From NCBI RefSeq assembly GCF_000004195.4, contig NC_030678.2, positions 37,243,701-37,307,700 of the forward strand: a stretch of DNA of 64,000 nucleotides. Direction: 5' to 3'. The notes under the pieces are model-generated. The model saw only the letters and a list, made by a program, of their open reading frames with translations, had not been told where the DNA came from and did not search any database. Made by a program: the position numbers and the translations under genes. Shown piece by piece: positions 1 to 10,443 of this stretch (within the stretch, counting starts at the first letter, position 1; every line of letters starts with the position of its first letter). Source of the stretch: Xenopus tropicalis (taxonomy: Eukaryota > Chordata > Amphibia > Anura > Pipidae).

Positions 1-686
1 CACATGCTCAGATTAGTTTCATGGGATTAAATAATAAAGATTAAATTACCATACCTTGAAAAATCAAATATTAATCATAGTACTACAAACTAGAGATGCT
101 CCTAATTCATTTTAATACAAATATCTGGTGATAAAACATTGCAATTCCACCTACTGTACAGTACATTTTTTACTTTTTCTGTATCTATTATTTTCTACAG
201 TAAATTATACAATTACTGCACAGGAGTCATACTTTTTCTTTTGTAAAATAATATTTTCTATAGTAAGCCGCTGAATAAGGATTTGGCAGAATAAAAGAAA
301 AATAAATCAACATTTCCTTACTTGATGACAATTTTATTGAAGTCATAAACTTTTTAAAGTAGTATCTTTTGATTAACATTTTACAGTTTTAATGTAATTT
401 TCATGATGGTTTTTACTGATTTTGATGGACCATTTCTCGACGCTTATGATCATCCACTTGCACAATTGAAATTGAAATTATGATAACATGAAATGCTATT
501 ATTTACTATTTTTAGGCTATGCTCTATAAGAAAAAATACAGTTCAGGGGGACCTGCAGTTTAAGGGAAAAGACTGAGGTTACAGCAGTCCACTATACATT
601 GTTTGGCTATAGCTGGCCATAAGCAGGTATGAGGTAAGGCACTGTACTGTATCTATGTGTAACAGGCTGCAACACAGGTTAATTAG
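1..686. other. AT-rich sequence without recognisable feature
   Basis: No coding exon, RNA gene or clear repeat terminus was seen. Homopolymer A and T runs and stop codons are frequent on both strands. Confidence 0.6.
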
Positions 687-694
687 TTGCTTAC

Positions 695-961
695 TAGTGA
701 AGAGCTAATTCTTTCGCCAGGCATGGATTCACAGCAAATTTCTGCATTTCACCATTGGCGTTTTGTTTCGTGGAACTTCCGTAAAAATTTGCCGCAGAAA
801 AATTTGTTGCGCGTCAAAAAATCGTTGCACATAAAAAAAGGATGCGGTTGCGTCAAAAAAAGCGTGGGCGACAAAAAAAGAGACGTGGGCGACAAAAAAA
901 ACGCACAACAAATGCGTTTCGCAAATTTTATGGCAAAATGGGACAGATTTGCTCAATACTA
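695..961. mobile_element. hAT-like MITE (TAGTGATG family), copy 1
   Basis: The element begins TAGTGAAGAGC and ends GCTCAATACTA, an imperfect terminal inverted repeat. It is flanked by a perfect 8-bp direct repeat TTGCTTAC (687-694 and 962-969). An 8-bp duplication with TAGNG-type ends is typical of hAT transposons. The interior has the family phrase 'ccaggcatggatt' and then short degenerate repeats of a 'gggcgacaaaaaaag' type. The overlapping reading frames are by-products of this repeat. There is no transposase, so it is non-autonomous. Confidence 0.75.
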
Positions 962-986
962 TTGCTTACTATAGTTTATTTGCAAG

Positions 987-1170
987 TAGTGATGAGCAAA
1001 AGTTTTCGCCAGATTTCACAGCGAAAAAACACCCATAGACTCCAATGACTGCAAAAAAAATGTGTGCAGTAAAAAAAAAAAAATCACACAATATTAAGAA
1101 GACACTGTGAAAAAATGCCCATTGACTTTTTTGGGGGGAAGCAAAATGGGCAAATTTGCTTATTACTATT
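987..1170. mobile_element. hAT-like MITE (TAGTGATG family), diverged copy
   Basis: It starts TAGTGATGAGC, continues with 'ttttcgccagatttcacag', and ends near 'gcaaatttgcttattacta', which is complementary in type to the start. It lies only 26 bp beyond copy 1. No clear 8-bp duplication is left. Confidence 0.6.
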
Positions 1171-2726
1171 ACTATAAGTACTATTACTATAAGTCTGTGT
1201 ATTAACAAGCAAACATACCAAAACAGGCTTGACCTAAAATCATCATCATGATTTTTTTTATATAACACCTACAAGTTATAGTAAAAATAGGATCAGAGGG
1301 CCCTACTTGCAAGAGTAGCCTATCAATACTGATGTCTGATCAATCAAGATTCATTTAATAACTGTTGCTAAACAGAATTTGAAAGTTTTGAAGGACTGGG
1401 AGAGTCTTACAACTCAAGGTAGAGAGCTCTCTCAGAAGCCTGAGAGAAGTATTGCAGTTGGGAATAGGATCAAGTTATGAGAGGAAGAGAGAAGCAAATG
1501 TCAGAGGCAGAGCGTAGGTTGTATGAAGAAGTGTATTTTGAGATCAGAGTTGAGATATCTGTCGCAGATATTCTATATATATATATGGGTTTGAGAAGCA
1601 CTGCTTACCATTTTCCCCACACCGATGATGATACAAGAAGCCACCTGACCGCAGTCTTAACTTAAAAAAAAAAAAACAAAAACAAAGCTAATGATGCTTA
1701 TAAGGGAAACATGCAACATTTTTAAAATGAATGCAAATTCTGAATTATTTTGTGGCAGAAAATAACAAGGCTTTGGTGTAAAACATTCTATAGTATTATA
1801 AGAACGATGATAATATATGAAATATATATAAAAAAAATACTTCATTCTGGAGAAACCCTTTAATAACCTTTTTCTACTTTCACAAGTAAGCCATTATTGT
1901 ACTGCTACAAAAATACATAGAAAACGAATGGATAAAAGGAATACTTTGAGGGGAAATATATCCCACCCTCACATACACCAGCGTCTGTGTTTATTTTTAC
2001 TCTGATAATGACTCCGAGTATGTAGATATTTCTTTCAAAAGAAGTAATTCCCCTTTTTCTCCCGCATATGACAACGCGCACATCCCTCCTGGACTCGTAC
2101 AATATTGCTCTGCTGGAGAAAGACACTCTTTTATCCTGGGACACAGAATACAGGAGTGACAACAAGCAGATTGCATGCTTTTGATGTGGCCTACTTAATG
2201 TAATCTCGCGCTCTGTGTCTGATAATGAAGAAGTTGCCAGAGGAATATTAAAGAGACAATGTTCTCCCAGATGTACTGAGCTACAAATGAATTATAAACC
2301 AATTTCGGCTTAGAAAATAGTTTTCCTCTTTTTATAACATCCTACACATTAACATTGGGGAAGGAAGGAATTCCATTTTATGTGTTAAACTAATTAAGTG
2401 GATTTTCAAGATAAGAATTTGTTTCCCCAACAGGCAGGTATATACCCTTTAACATTTATGGATTTTGTTTTAAGGGAATACTTGCTCTAAAAGAACCTCT
2501 TTGAATATTTACTTCTTCGTGTGAATTTAAAGAAACACCGTTTATGGTTTAGAAATGTATTATAATACTCAACATTCAATCTTTTTCAAGGGTTTGATAG
2601 TTATAATTAATTACCTCTAGTCCAAAGATACCAAATTTGAAATAAGGGGGGGGGGGTTGCTTACATTATTAAAAAAAACACATATTCTTTCTTCCCAAGA
2701 ATCCCTTTTTATTTGTAACACATAGA
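1171..2726. other. AT-rich sequence without supported gene
   Basis: Contains a short TA tract near 1573 and an 11-G run near 2646. No repeat end or conserved protein similarity was recognised. The short reading frames here have no codon-use or domain support. Confidence 0.55.
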
Positions 2727-2966
2727 GGCCCATTTATCAAACTCTGGATTTGTGTAATTGTATTTGTGTCATATTTTTTTCTGCTTCAAATAACCTTGAA
2801 ATTGAAATTGAGCAAATGTTACCTTATTTATTAAAAAATTCAAATAAAAAATTTGCATCATTTTTGAAAAACTTGTTTTTTAAACCATTGTTCAAAACTA
2901 TGATATTTAGTGCAAAAGAATATGACTAGTCGGAAAAAAAAAAACAAGCGTTGTTAAATAAGCCCC
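2727..2966. mobile_element. Harbinger-like MITE, diverged
   Basis: The ends GGCCCATTTATCAAAC and GTTGTTAAATAAGCCCC are imperfect inverted copies of the GGGGCAGATTTATTAA family end found at 6635, 8745 and 21992. The interior is AT-rich and non-coding. No clear 3-bp duplication is left. Confidence 0.5.
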
Positions 2967-3226
2967 ATGGTAGGCGCTAGGGGTTTTCTAACAAAAACTT
3001 GAAGGGTGCTTTTTCATTCTTAAAACTATAATAAACTAATATAAGAATAATAAGAATCTAATATAAAAAATTAAAGTCTAATAAGAAACTTAGACCATGA
3101 TATGGACCTGAACTGGTACTTTCAAAGGAACATATAATCCAGTGTATTTATCTAGCTGGGAGGCCAAAAGTTACATTCTAACATGAAATGCAGAAGCCAT
3201 TTGAAAATTGTTTATTAATGCCATTA

Positions 3227-3350
3227 TAGTGATGGGCGAAATTATTCGGCAGGCATGGATTTGCAGTGTTTTTGTCATGAAACGGGCAGAAAAAAATTGT
3301 TGCCCGCATCAAAAAAATGTCACCCGCATCAAAAATATTGTTGTGTGCAC
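3227..3350. mobile_element. Fragment of TAGTGATG-family MITE
   Basis: It begins TAGTGATGGGCGAAATTATTC and holds 'ggcaggcatggatttgcag' and then two 'cccgcatcaaaaa' repeats. The far end is not recognisable. Confidence 0.55.
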
Positions 3351-3638
3351 AATGTATTGATTTGTCTTGGTACTTAGTATTACCAGGACACCCAGAATTG
3401 ATTTTAATTGCTTTAATCAATTATAAGACTGTAGGTTTTATTTTTCATTTTTCAAGCTGTTGAGAAAAGAAAGTTTTGGCTTGATATATGAAATGTGAAG
3501 TATCTTTATTTTTGTGTATCTAATAAAGATTTTAATATAGTTATGGACACTTGGCTATTGTGAATTATAGCGAATTTCTGCATTGTATATGCCATTAAGA
3601 CATTTTGTGCATAAAGCAACTGAAAAATGTCCTCCCCT

Positions 3639-4060
3639 TTAAAGGAGAAGGAAAGGCTAAGTCACTTGGGGGTGCCAAAATGTTAGGCACCCCCAAGTGA
3701 CTTACATGACCTACCTTGTACCCCGGGCTGGTGCCCCTGTTAGGAGAAAACAGCACCAGCCCGGGGCACCTGTAGACACCGCTTCCTCCTTCCTTTGCAC
3801 GCTGCTGGCGAAATCCGTGGGCCGGCGCATGCGCAGTAGAGTGAAAAGCCGACTTTAATGTTTAAGTTCGGCTTTTCACTCTACTGCGCATGCACGCACA
3901 AGCGAGGAGGAAGCAGGTAGCGCCGGCAGCTGCCCCGGGCTGGTGCTGTTCTCTCCGTACGGGGGCACCAGCCCGGGGTACAAGGTAGGCGTTCTAAGTC
4001 ACTTGGGGGTGCCTAACATTTTGGCACCCCCAAGTGACTTAGCCTTTCCTTCTCCTTTAA
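3639..4060. mobile_element. T2/piggyBac-like MITE, long palindrome with nested hairpins
   Basis: Both ends are TTAAAGGAGAAGGAAAGG in inverted orientation with TTAA at 3639-3642 and 4057-4060. The first 65 or so bases of each arm match as inverted repeats, and the complementarity continues inward in patches. Each arm also folds on itself. One hairpin has an 18-bp stem at 3658-3703 (mirror copy about 3999-4045). A second, GC-rich hairpin is at about 3720-3767 (mirror about 3928-3980). A central stem of about 30 bp joins 'gcgcatgcgcagtagagtg' to its complement near 3895. TTAA duplications and TTAAAGGRR ends are established for Xenopus T2 MITEs; the assignment here rests on those ends. Confidence 0.85.
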
Positions 4061-4390
4061 ACAAAACAGGGATTGCTGGCCAACTACATCCCCGGTCTGG
4101 CCAGTCGTACACTCACTTTTATTTGATTCATTATGAATTCTATTGCTTCAATATAAATTTTTCACAGGGTCTTTTTTTACCTGCAACTTGCTTTCCAAAG
4201 GTAAAACTCCCAAATGGTTGGCCTTTTATTGGGCAACACTATGCAGAAACAAAATTTAATAAAATGTTATTTTTTTTTCAGTTCATCATTGTTGTTGACT
4301 GTTCAAATCTTAATTGTACCGTGAGCCTAGTATATTTGGGATTTTATGTTGCCTTGAGTAGTTTTGTTGATTTTTTTGTGATTTCATAAC

Positions 4391-4560
4391 TAGTGATGGG
4401 CAAATTATTCGCCAGGAATGGATTTGCAGCAAATTTTCGTGTTTCGCCATTGGCGATAATTTTGCAAAATGCGTGACAAAATTCGCTATTTTGAGAATTT
4501 TTTGCCCTTTTGCCAATCTTTTGAAACATTAGCAAGATTTTCGACAAAGCAAAATGGAAA
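4391..4560. mobile_element. Fragment of TAGTGATG-family MITE
   Basis: Starts TAGTGATGGGCAAATTATTC and continues with the family's 'gccaggaatggatttgcagc' and 'tttcgccattggcg'. It runs directly into the Penelope-like fragment that follows, and its other end is not seen. Confidence 0.6.
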
Positions 4561-4790
4561 AGATTCTAATATAAGTAAATTTAGAGCATCGGACTTGTTA
4601 AGTAATCATTGAAGAGGTTTCACTACTCATCTGAGCCTCTTCTTCAGTTCAACTGACTGGTATGGGAAGTCCTCAGCATAGGAACTCTTCCACTAATCCA
4701 ATCACAATGGCACATTGTAAATCCTCAGAAAGGTGACACCTGAAACTCACAGAGGTGTGAATGCTCTTACACCTCGTTCTAACCAGTGAT
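4561..4790 (-). mobile_element. Penelope-like retroelement 3' tail with hammerhead-like motif
   Basis: Read on the minus strand, this segment carries the phrases 'ggattagtggaagagttcc', 'gaggacttcccatacca' and 'aacaagtccgatgctctaaa'. The same family occurs in plus orientation at about 21030-21195. At 4609-4652 (minus) a hammerhead-like arrangement is visible: stem I TTGAA/TTCAA, core CTGAAGA, a weak stem II and GAAAC. The association of this motif with Penelope-like elements is established; assigning this fragment to them is inference. Confidence 0.6.
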
Positions 4791-6631
4791 TTTCTCTGTT
4801 TAAAATCTGGGCATTGCTATCTTCCGATGAGTGCCCATTGTTTTTTTAGGTGTAAGAAGACAGCACATTTGCCCATTTTGGAGTGTTTAGATTCCAAAAA
4901 TTCATGGTTTTATTGAGTCATCAAACTCTACAGAAGATCTGGAGTTCATATTTTGACTTTATATACATATACTGTATATACTTTATATATATGTACTTTT
5001 ATGTCATTAGTTATGATCAGTGCTTAGTGATGTAATTTCTGTCACATGAGTCACTGAAACTTGTATTGTAATAAATAAAATACCTTCTTTTTAAAAATAT
5101 GAGGTTATTAGAAGTCACATCAGAGTTTATGGCCTCTGTAAAAGCACCTTGTATGGTCATGGAACTCCTTGGTGACATATAATGTATGTATATCTTTATT
5201 TTATTTATAATATCCTTACACTGAGCAATAAGGTGTACATTATTCACTATATAACAAAAAATCCAGTTCAGATAATAATGTTCATAAAATTAACTTGTAG
5301 GTAAATTATGGGACACTTATTTATATGGGCATTTAACAAGGTAAATGGGAGTTGGTCCAAGTGGGATATTGTGATTGGAAGTAGGTAGTGAAAAAGATAA
5401 CAGGGAGAAAACAGGCTGGCACAGTATGCAAGACTATGCAAGTATGGAGCCTACAAAATCATGACATTCAATAGGAATAGTAAAGTTTCCAAATGAGATT
5501 GGAACACAAGAGTAAAGTGTACAAAAGACATGGAGGCTTATGGATGAAACACGGCTAACCTTTAAACAAGCAATACTAATGCACGCAGCTCATAAACAGT
5601 TAACAGTTGTATTTAGCAGTTTATTCTCCACTTTCATTCCAGAGTTCCCTTTTTTAATTTTGTCTATGCCAACAACTTGCAACTTGCAGGTATTACCCCC
5701 ATTACAGTCCTTAAAATATTTGGCTATCCATGCTTTGTACTCTCAAAGTTTAGCCACTTACGAAACAGCTGAATTTTCCACAGTTTATGAGAAATATAAA
5801 ATATGTTCATGAGTCTCATTGTTTGCAGATAAAATAATTCTGTAGGTGGCAGAATGAGACAATAATGTGTGAGCTGACACAAAGCAAAATCAAACTATAT
5901 ATATATATTTATTTATTTATTTTTTACTTCTTCTGTGTTTCATTCCCCTCAAAAGCAATTATACAGATTTATGGAAATTCTAATATCTCCATGCAACTGA
6001 AACACTGAAGAAAGGCAATTTCACTTAGAATACAATCGCATGCTTTTCTCATTAATATCTTAAAAAAAAAGTAAGCCGAAGAAAAAAATCATTCAAATTA
6101 TATACAATGGTATGAATATTTATTAATAAGTAAGTTGGAAATGAAATATTCAGGTGTGCGGTTCTATTTGGGGTCAGAATAGTAACATTTTTCCCATATA
6201 AGTTTCTTTTTGCATATTTATTAGCTGTATATATTGGGCCTGAGTTTGCTTTAAACATGTTTTATTCAATTATAAAACTATAAATAACCATGTATTATAT
6301 GCAGAAATTCTAATGCATCTCAAGATAACACAATTCTGTCTAGATCTTTTTACCTCAAGCTCATTTTCTTTTTCGCATTGTGGTTAACTTTTTTTTGTTA
6401 ACACATAATTCATCTCAAGATTTTGACAGTTTTTTTCTTCCATTTTTTTTTAATTCTGCAAAAGAAACTATATAATATATATAAATGTAAATTGCACATT
6501 CTTTCTGAGACTAGAATACACAGGTCACTTTGTTTCAATGATTTACACCACCTAAAGTATCATCAACCTCAACTACTTTAAACTAAACAAGTAAAATAAA
6601 CTAACCAGATCAGCCCTTTCACAGAGAACAA
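4791..6631. other. AT-rich sequence without supported gene
   Basis: Contains TA-rich tracts near 4965-4995 and 5897-5930. A 90-codon frame at 5540-5812 has no recognisable domain and I do not call it a gene. Confidence 0.5.
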
Positions 6632-6634
6632 TTA

Positions 6635-7303
6635 GGGGCAGATTTATTAATCCACGAATCCGAATCCCGAAAGGGAAAAAATCGTATTGGAAACGAAAAT
6701 TTTGCGACTTTTTCGTCGCCGTCGCGATTTTTCGTATTTGTCACGACTTCATCGTTTTCGACGCTGTCGTGATTTTTTTGTATTGAGCGATAGTAAACGG
6801 CGGAAAAACCAATCCGATTTTTTCAAGATGGCGACGAAAAAGTTGCAGGAAATATACAAATAAGTTGCGATGGCGACGAAAAATTTGCGCAGGTGTACGA
6901 AAAAGTCACGCAAATGCAAAAAAACCAGCTCCGAGCGCTCGTGTCTTAATAAATCAAAACAGAGTTCCAATCGTATTGGAAACGAAAATTTTGCGTCTTT
7001 TTCGTCGCCGTCGCGATTTTTCGTATTTGTCGCGACTTTATCGTATTTTGCACAACTTTTTCAACGCTGTCGTGATTTTTTTGTATTGAGCGATAGTAAA
7101 CGTCGGAAAAACCAATCCGATTTTTTTGCAACGGCGACGAAAAAGTCGCAGAAAATATTTTAAAAAGTTGCGACGGCGACGAAAAAAACGCGGGACATAC
7201 GAAAAAGTCGCGACAGTGACAGAAAAGTCGCAAAAATACTGATCATTACAAAAAAACGCATTTGGACGCCTTCGGACCGTTCGTGGATTAGTAAATCTCC
7301 TCC
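6635..7303. mobile_element. Composite Harbinger-like MITE
   Basis: The left end GGGGCAGATTTATTAA and the right end TAGTAAATCTCCTCC are inverted copies, flanked by the 3-bp repeat TTA (6632-6634 and 7304-7306). This fits the TWA target preference of PIF/Harbinger. Inside, a right-end signature 'gtgtcttaataaatc' occurs at about 6943-6957, followed by a second copy of the body that begins 'tcgtattggaaacgaaaat', so two elements appear to be fused in tandem. The bodies are degenerate 'gcgacgaaaaagtcgc' repeats, and the frames across them are not genes. Confidence 0.75.
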
Positions 7304-7693
7304 TTAGAGTTTATCCTACGGGTCAACTGACAACTTTGCAGTATTCACCATACTGTATCTCAGACTTTATAGGTGGACAAGTCTTCAGAATGGGATGGTT
7401 TATTTTCAATAATGAAAACCCTAAAAACTAACGGGAGAGGAATACAATTTGTGCCAACAAATATGAGTGCATTAGATTCAAGAATGGAAGATCCAAGTAA
7501 AATATAAGAAATTTCTGACATGATTTTATATTCAGTTTGGGTATTATTTTCGGAGACTTAATTTTATTATAATATTAGTAAGTGTATCTATATATATACC
7601 CTCTCAGCGCACACACCTTTAGTCATAAGTAGTGCTGTGATGATTCATTTTAAAATGATGAAAAGGATCCCTAAGGTGTATGGTTGTCAGGGC

Positions 7694-7948
7694 TAGTGAT
7701 GAGCACATTTTTTTAGCAGGCATGGATTTGCTGCATAATTCCGCAATTAGTCTTTGGAGAATTTTTTTCCGAAAACTATTGGAAAAATGTTGCGGTCACG
7801 TACAGTAAGTTGTGATCACGTCAAAAAAGTTGCAGTGGCATAAAAAAAAGAAGAGTGCATTTCACAAATTTTTTGCCGTTTCACAAAATTTACAGCAGTT
7901 TTCCGAATATTTTTACAGAGCCAAACTGGACAGATTCACTCATTACTA
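7694..7948. mobile_element. hAT-like MITE (TAGTGATG family), copy with target duplication
   Basis: The ends are TAGTGATGAGC and TCACTCATTACTA. The flanking 8-mers are GTCAGGGC (7686-7693) and GTCAGGGT (7949-7956), a target duplication with one later mismatch. The interior has 'ggcatggatttgctgc' and short 'cgtcaaaaaagttg' repeats. Confidence 0.75.
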
Positions 7949-7956
7949 GTCAGGGT

Positions 7957-8741
7957 GGACTTTTATGGGTCGGAGTAAGGACCAGGGAGGAAGCAGAGCA
8001 CTGGAAACACTTAGCACAAACGAGTTATACAAAGGGTTAAGAGAGTATCTTAGTCAATTTTAGGCACAGGTCGGGACTGGCAGTAATTGTGATAGTCAGA
8101 ATAGCAGAGTCAGAAACCAGTAGATCAGATCAGGAAAGCAATTTGGGACTCACACAGGAACTTATAGAATAAGTCCTATATTTGTGCATTGAGCATTGGT
8201 CTCTGGCATTTTTTTATTCTGAATTTCATGCCAAAATGTTTTATGATGACATCACACGATGCGTCAACTTTGTGGCCATGGGTTTCGCTATCTAGGGAGG
8301 GAAGCAATGGTTTGACCTGTTTGAGGTGATCTTCATCTGCTATATAGGTCTGTACCCAAGAAATCAGACATAACTGTTGAATGTTAGAAATATTAAACAT
8401 GCTTATTTTCTTTCTGCATTTAATACTGTCTGCTTCCCAGGGTACAGACCCATAAGGCAGATCAAGATTATTAAATTCTTGTGTTTCTATGCAGTGGCAT
8501 GCAATTAAAATGACCCATGTATGAAGCCTTCTCCCTCAAAACGATGGCAGTAACCAAAGATCTTTTTGGACTTTTTGAAACTCAGTGATTTTGTAATATT
8601 TCTCTCCAAAAATATGCAGCAGGTTACAATGTAATAGTTGAAAATGTGGCTGTTTATACTGCGTTAGAATTAGCCATTACATAACAGAAGCCCCCAGATC
8701 ACATTCATTAAAAAGTGCTTTTAATTGTTTCCTGACATCAC
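7957..8741. other. Non-coding sequence, nothing recognised
   Basis: No repeat terminus, exon or RNA gene was identified. The short frames have no domain support. Confidence 0.5.
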
Positions 8742-8744
8742 CTA

Positions 8745-9021
8745 GGGGCCAATTCATTAAAACACAAGTTTGTATCCTGAATGGGAGAAATTTGGATTGG
8801 ATACGATAATTTCTGAAGATCGCAAATATCACAAAAATGCTTACGAAAAAATCGTATTAATCACTATAATAACGTATTGGCGATCCGAAAGTCACAAAAT
8901 TTTCGTACTGAACGATTGTAAACAGCAGCAGAACCTTTCCGTTTTTTTTGCGCGGGCGTACGAAAAAGTCGCGCAAACGCAAAAAAAACGGCGAGCATTT
9001 GTGTCTTAATAAATCTCCCCC
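8745..9021. mobile_element. Harbinger-like MITE
   Basis: The left end GGGGCCAATTCATTAA and the right end TTAATAAATCTCCCCC are inverted copies. The element is flanked on both sides by CTA (8742-8744, 9022-9024). The body carries 'cgtacgaaaaagtcgcgc' repeats like those of the 6635 element. Confidence 0.7.
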
Positions 9022-9024
9022 CTA

Positions 9025-9552
9025 GTTTTGAATATGACATATATGCAACTTTGACAGGACAAATACACGTTAAATCATGCCTCCAATTTAGAACAAAGAT
9101 GTAGTTTAATGATAACAAATGTAGAGACATCCAATATTCAGTGATTCTTGCATCATATTAGAACATAAATAGGTGCCAGTTATTACAAAGCAGTGGATCC
9201 CTGGACCTGAGAAAGAAAAAAACAAACACAAATGTGTTTTTTCTTTGAAAAATAGCTGTCTAAAATGAAAAGGATTGTCTGCATGTTTGTAGTTGACAAC
9301 TATTAATGAAGATCACCTTTCATGTAACAAAATGCTTAACCAAGCCTGACTGATGCCTCTTTTTCAAAGATCAATATATGTTAATGTAATTTTTATTGCC
9401 TTAATATGTCAATCCCTTTATTGTACTTTTATCTAGAGAAACATGAGAACATACCATTTGCCTAGGTATACATTTTGAAAAAAAAACTGTTGATGTCAAC
9501 AACTCTTTCCTTGAGCAAATAGGACATTGCAGTTTTGTCACTTTGGATTTGC
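9025..9552. other. Non-coding sequence, nothing recognised
   Basis: AT-rich, with no repeat end or exon identified. Confidence 0.45.
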
Positions 9553-9554
9553 TT

Positions 9555-9640
9555 AAAGGAATACTGTTGCCATAGGAGTCACTCAACTGTAGTGGATGTT
9601 TTATACTTCAGTATACACCATTTTTTTTTATTTGTTTGTT
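9555..9640. mobile_element. Single T2-like terminus
   Basis: The sequence TTAAAGGAATACTGTTGCC resembles the TTAAAGGRR end of T2-type MITEs. The matching opposite end was not found nearby, so this is probably a truncated copy. Confidence 0.35.
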
Positions 9641-9838
9641 ATTTCTTGCTCTAAACAGGGTTAAATTTGGAAATAAAACTAAAGTTACCTTCTACTTCCT
9701 GATCCCAAAGTGCAAAGTCAAACAAACAATCAGCCCACTGAGAATCCTCTGTATAAATAAAACACTCCCTACCAACATTTTTTTTTCATGCAACAATCTG
9801 CCAATGGCAAATCCAAGCCTGCCAAATTATTTCGCCTG

Positions 9839-9964
9839 AGTGATGAGCATTTTTTTTTAACAGAAATGGATTTGCAGCGAAATTTCACATTTTGCAAGTG
9901 GAATTTGTTTTCCCTTCTCTGGAAAACCCCAGGTGCCAAACATTTTGGACAATAAATCCCATAC
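9839..9964. mobile_element. Fragment of TAGTGATG-family MITE
   Basis: Contains 'agtgatgagcat' followed by 'gaaatggatttgcagcg', the family's left portion. It stops at the TTAA of the T2-like element beginning at 9965, which suggests that the T2 element inserted next to it or within it. Confidence 0.5.
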
Positions 9965-10443
9965 TTAAAGGAGAAGTAAAGTATTTTTGGCATTTTACTG
10001 CCAATAGATTTGCCACATTAGTGCCACCTAGAACACTATATTTATTCTGCAGAAAGCATTACCATACCTGAGTAAACACCCCTAGAAGCTTTCTCTGTTT
10101 AAGATTGGAGCTGCCATTTTTGCTTGGCTTCCTGCTGTATAGTTGGTATCTCAGATCACACATTCCTAAGGGAGGGGAGAGGGAGTTCTTAGCATTCTTA
10201 TGGGAGGAGGAGCAGGACAGGGGAGAGATCTACGCAGACTCTGGCCCAGGGAATGAAGGATTTTTCTGAGAGAGGAAGTCAGGTACTCTAAAAACATGTT
10301 TACAAAAAAGGAGACAAGAAATCCTGTGTTTCTTTTGGTAGAGGACTCAGTGCAGCTTTTCTGTGAGTGCTTATTGCTGTACATAGACCTTATAAAAGCT
10401 TAAAGATAAAGCTTACTTATTTTTACCTTTCCTTCTCCTTTAA
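9965..10443. mobile_element. T2-like MITE (TTAA-flanked)
   Basis: TTAA lies at both edges (9965-9968, 10440-10443), with inverted ends TTAAAGGAGAAGTAAAG and CTTTCCTTCTCCTTTAA. The body 'ttttggcattttactgcc' and 'cattaccatacctgagtaaac' is shared with the elements at 24685 and 53930, so these three form one subfamily distinct from the palindromic element at 3639. Confidence 0.8.
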
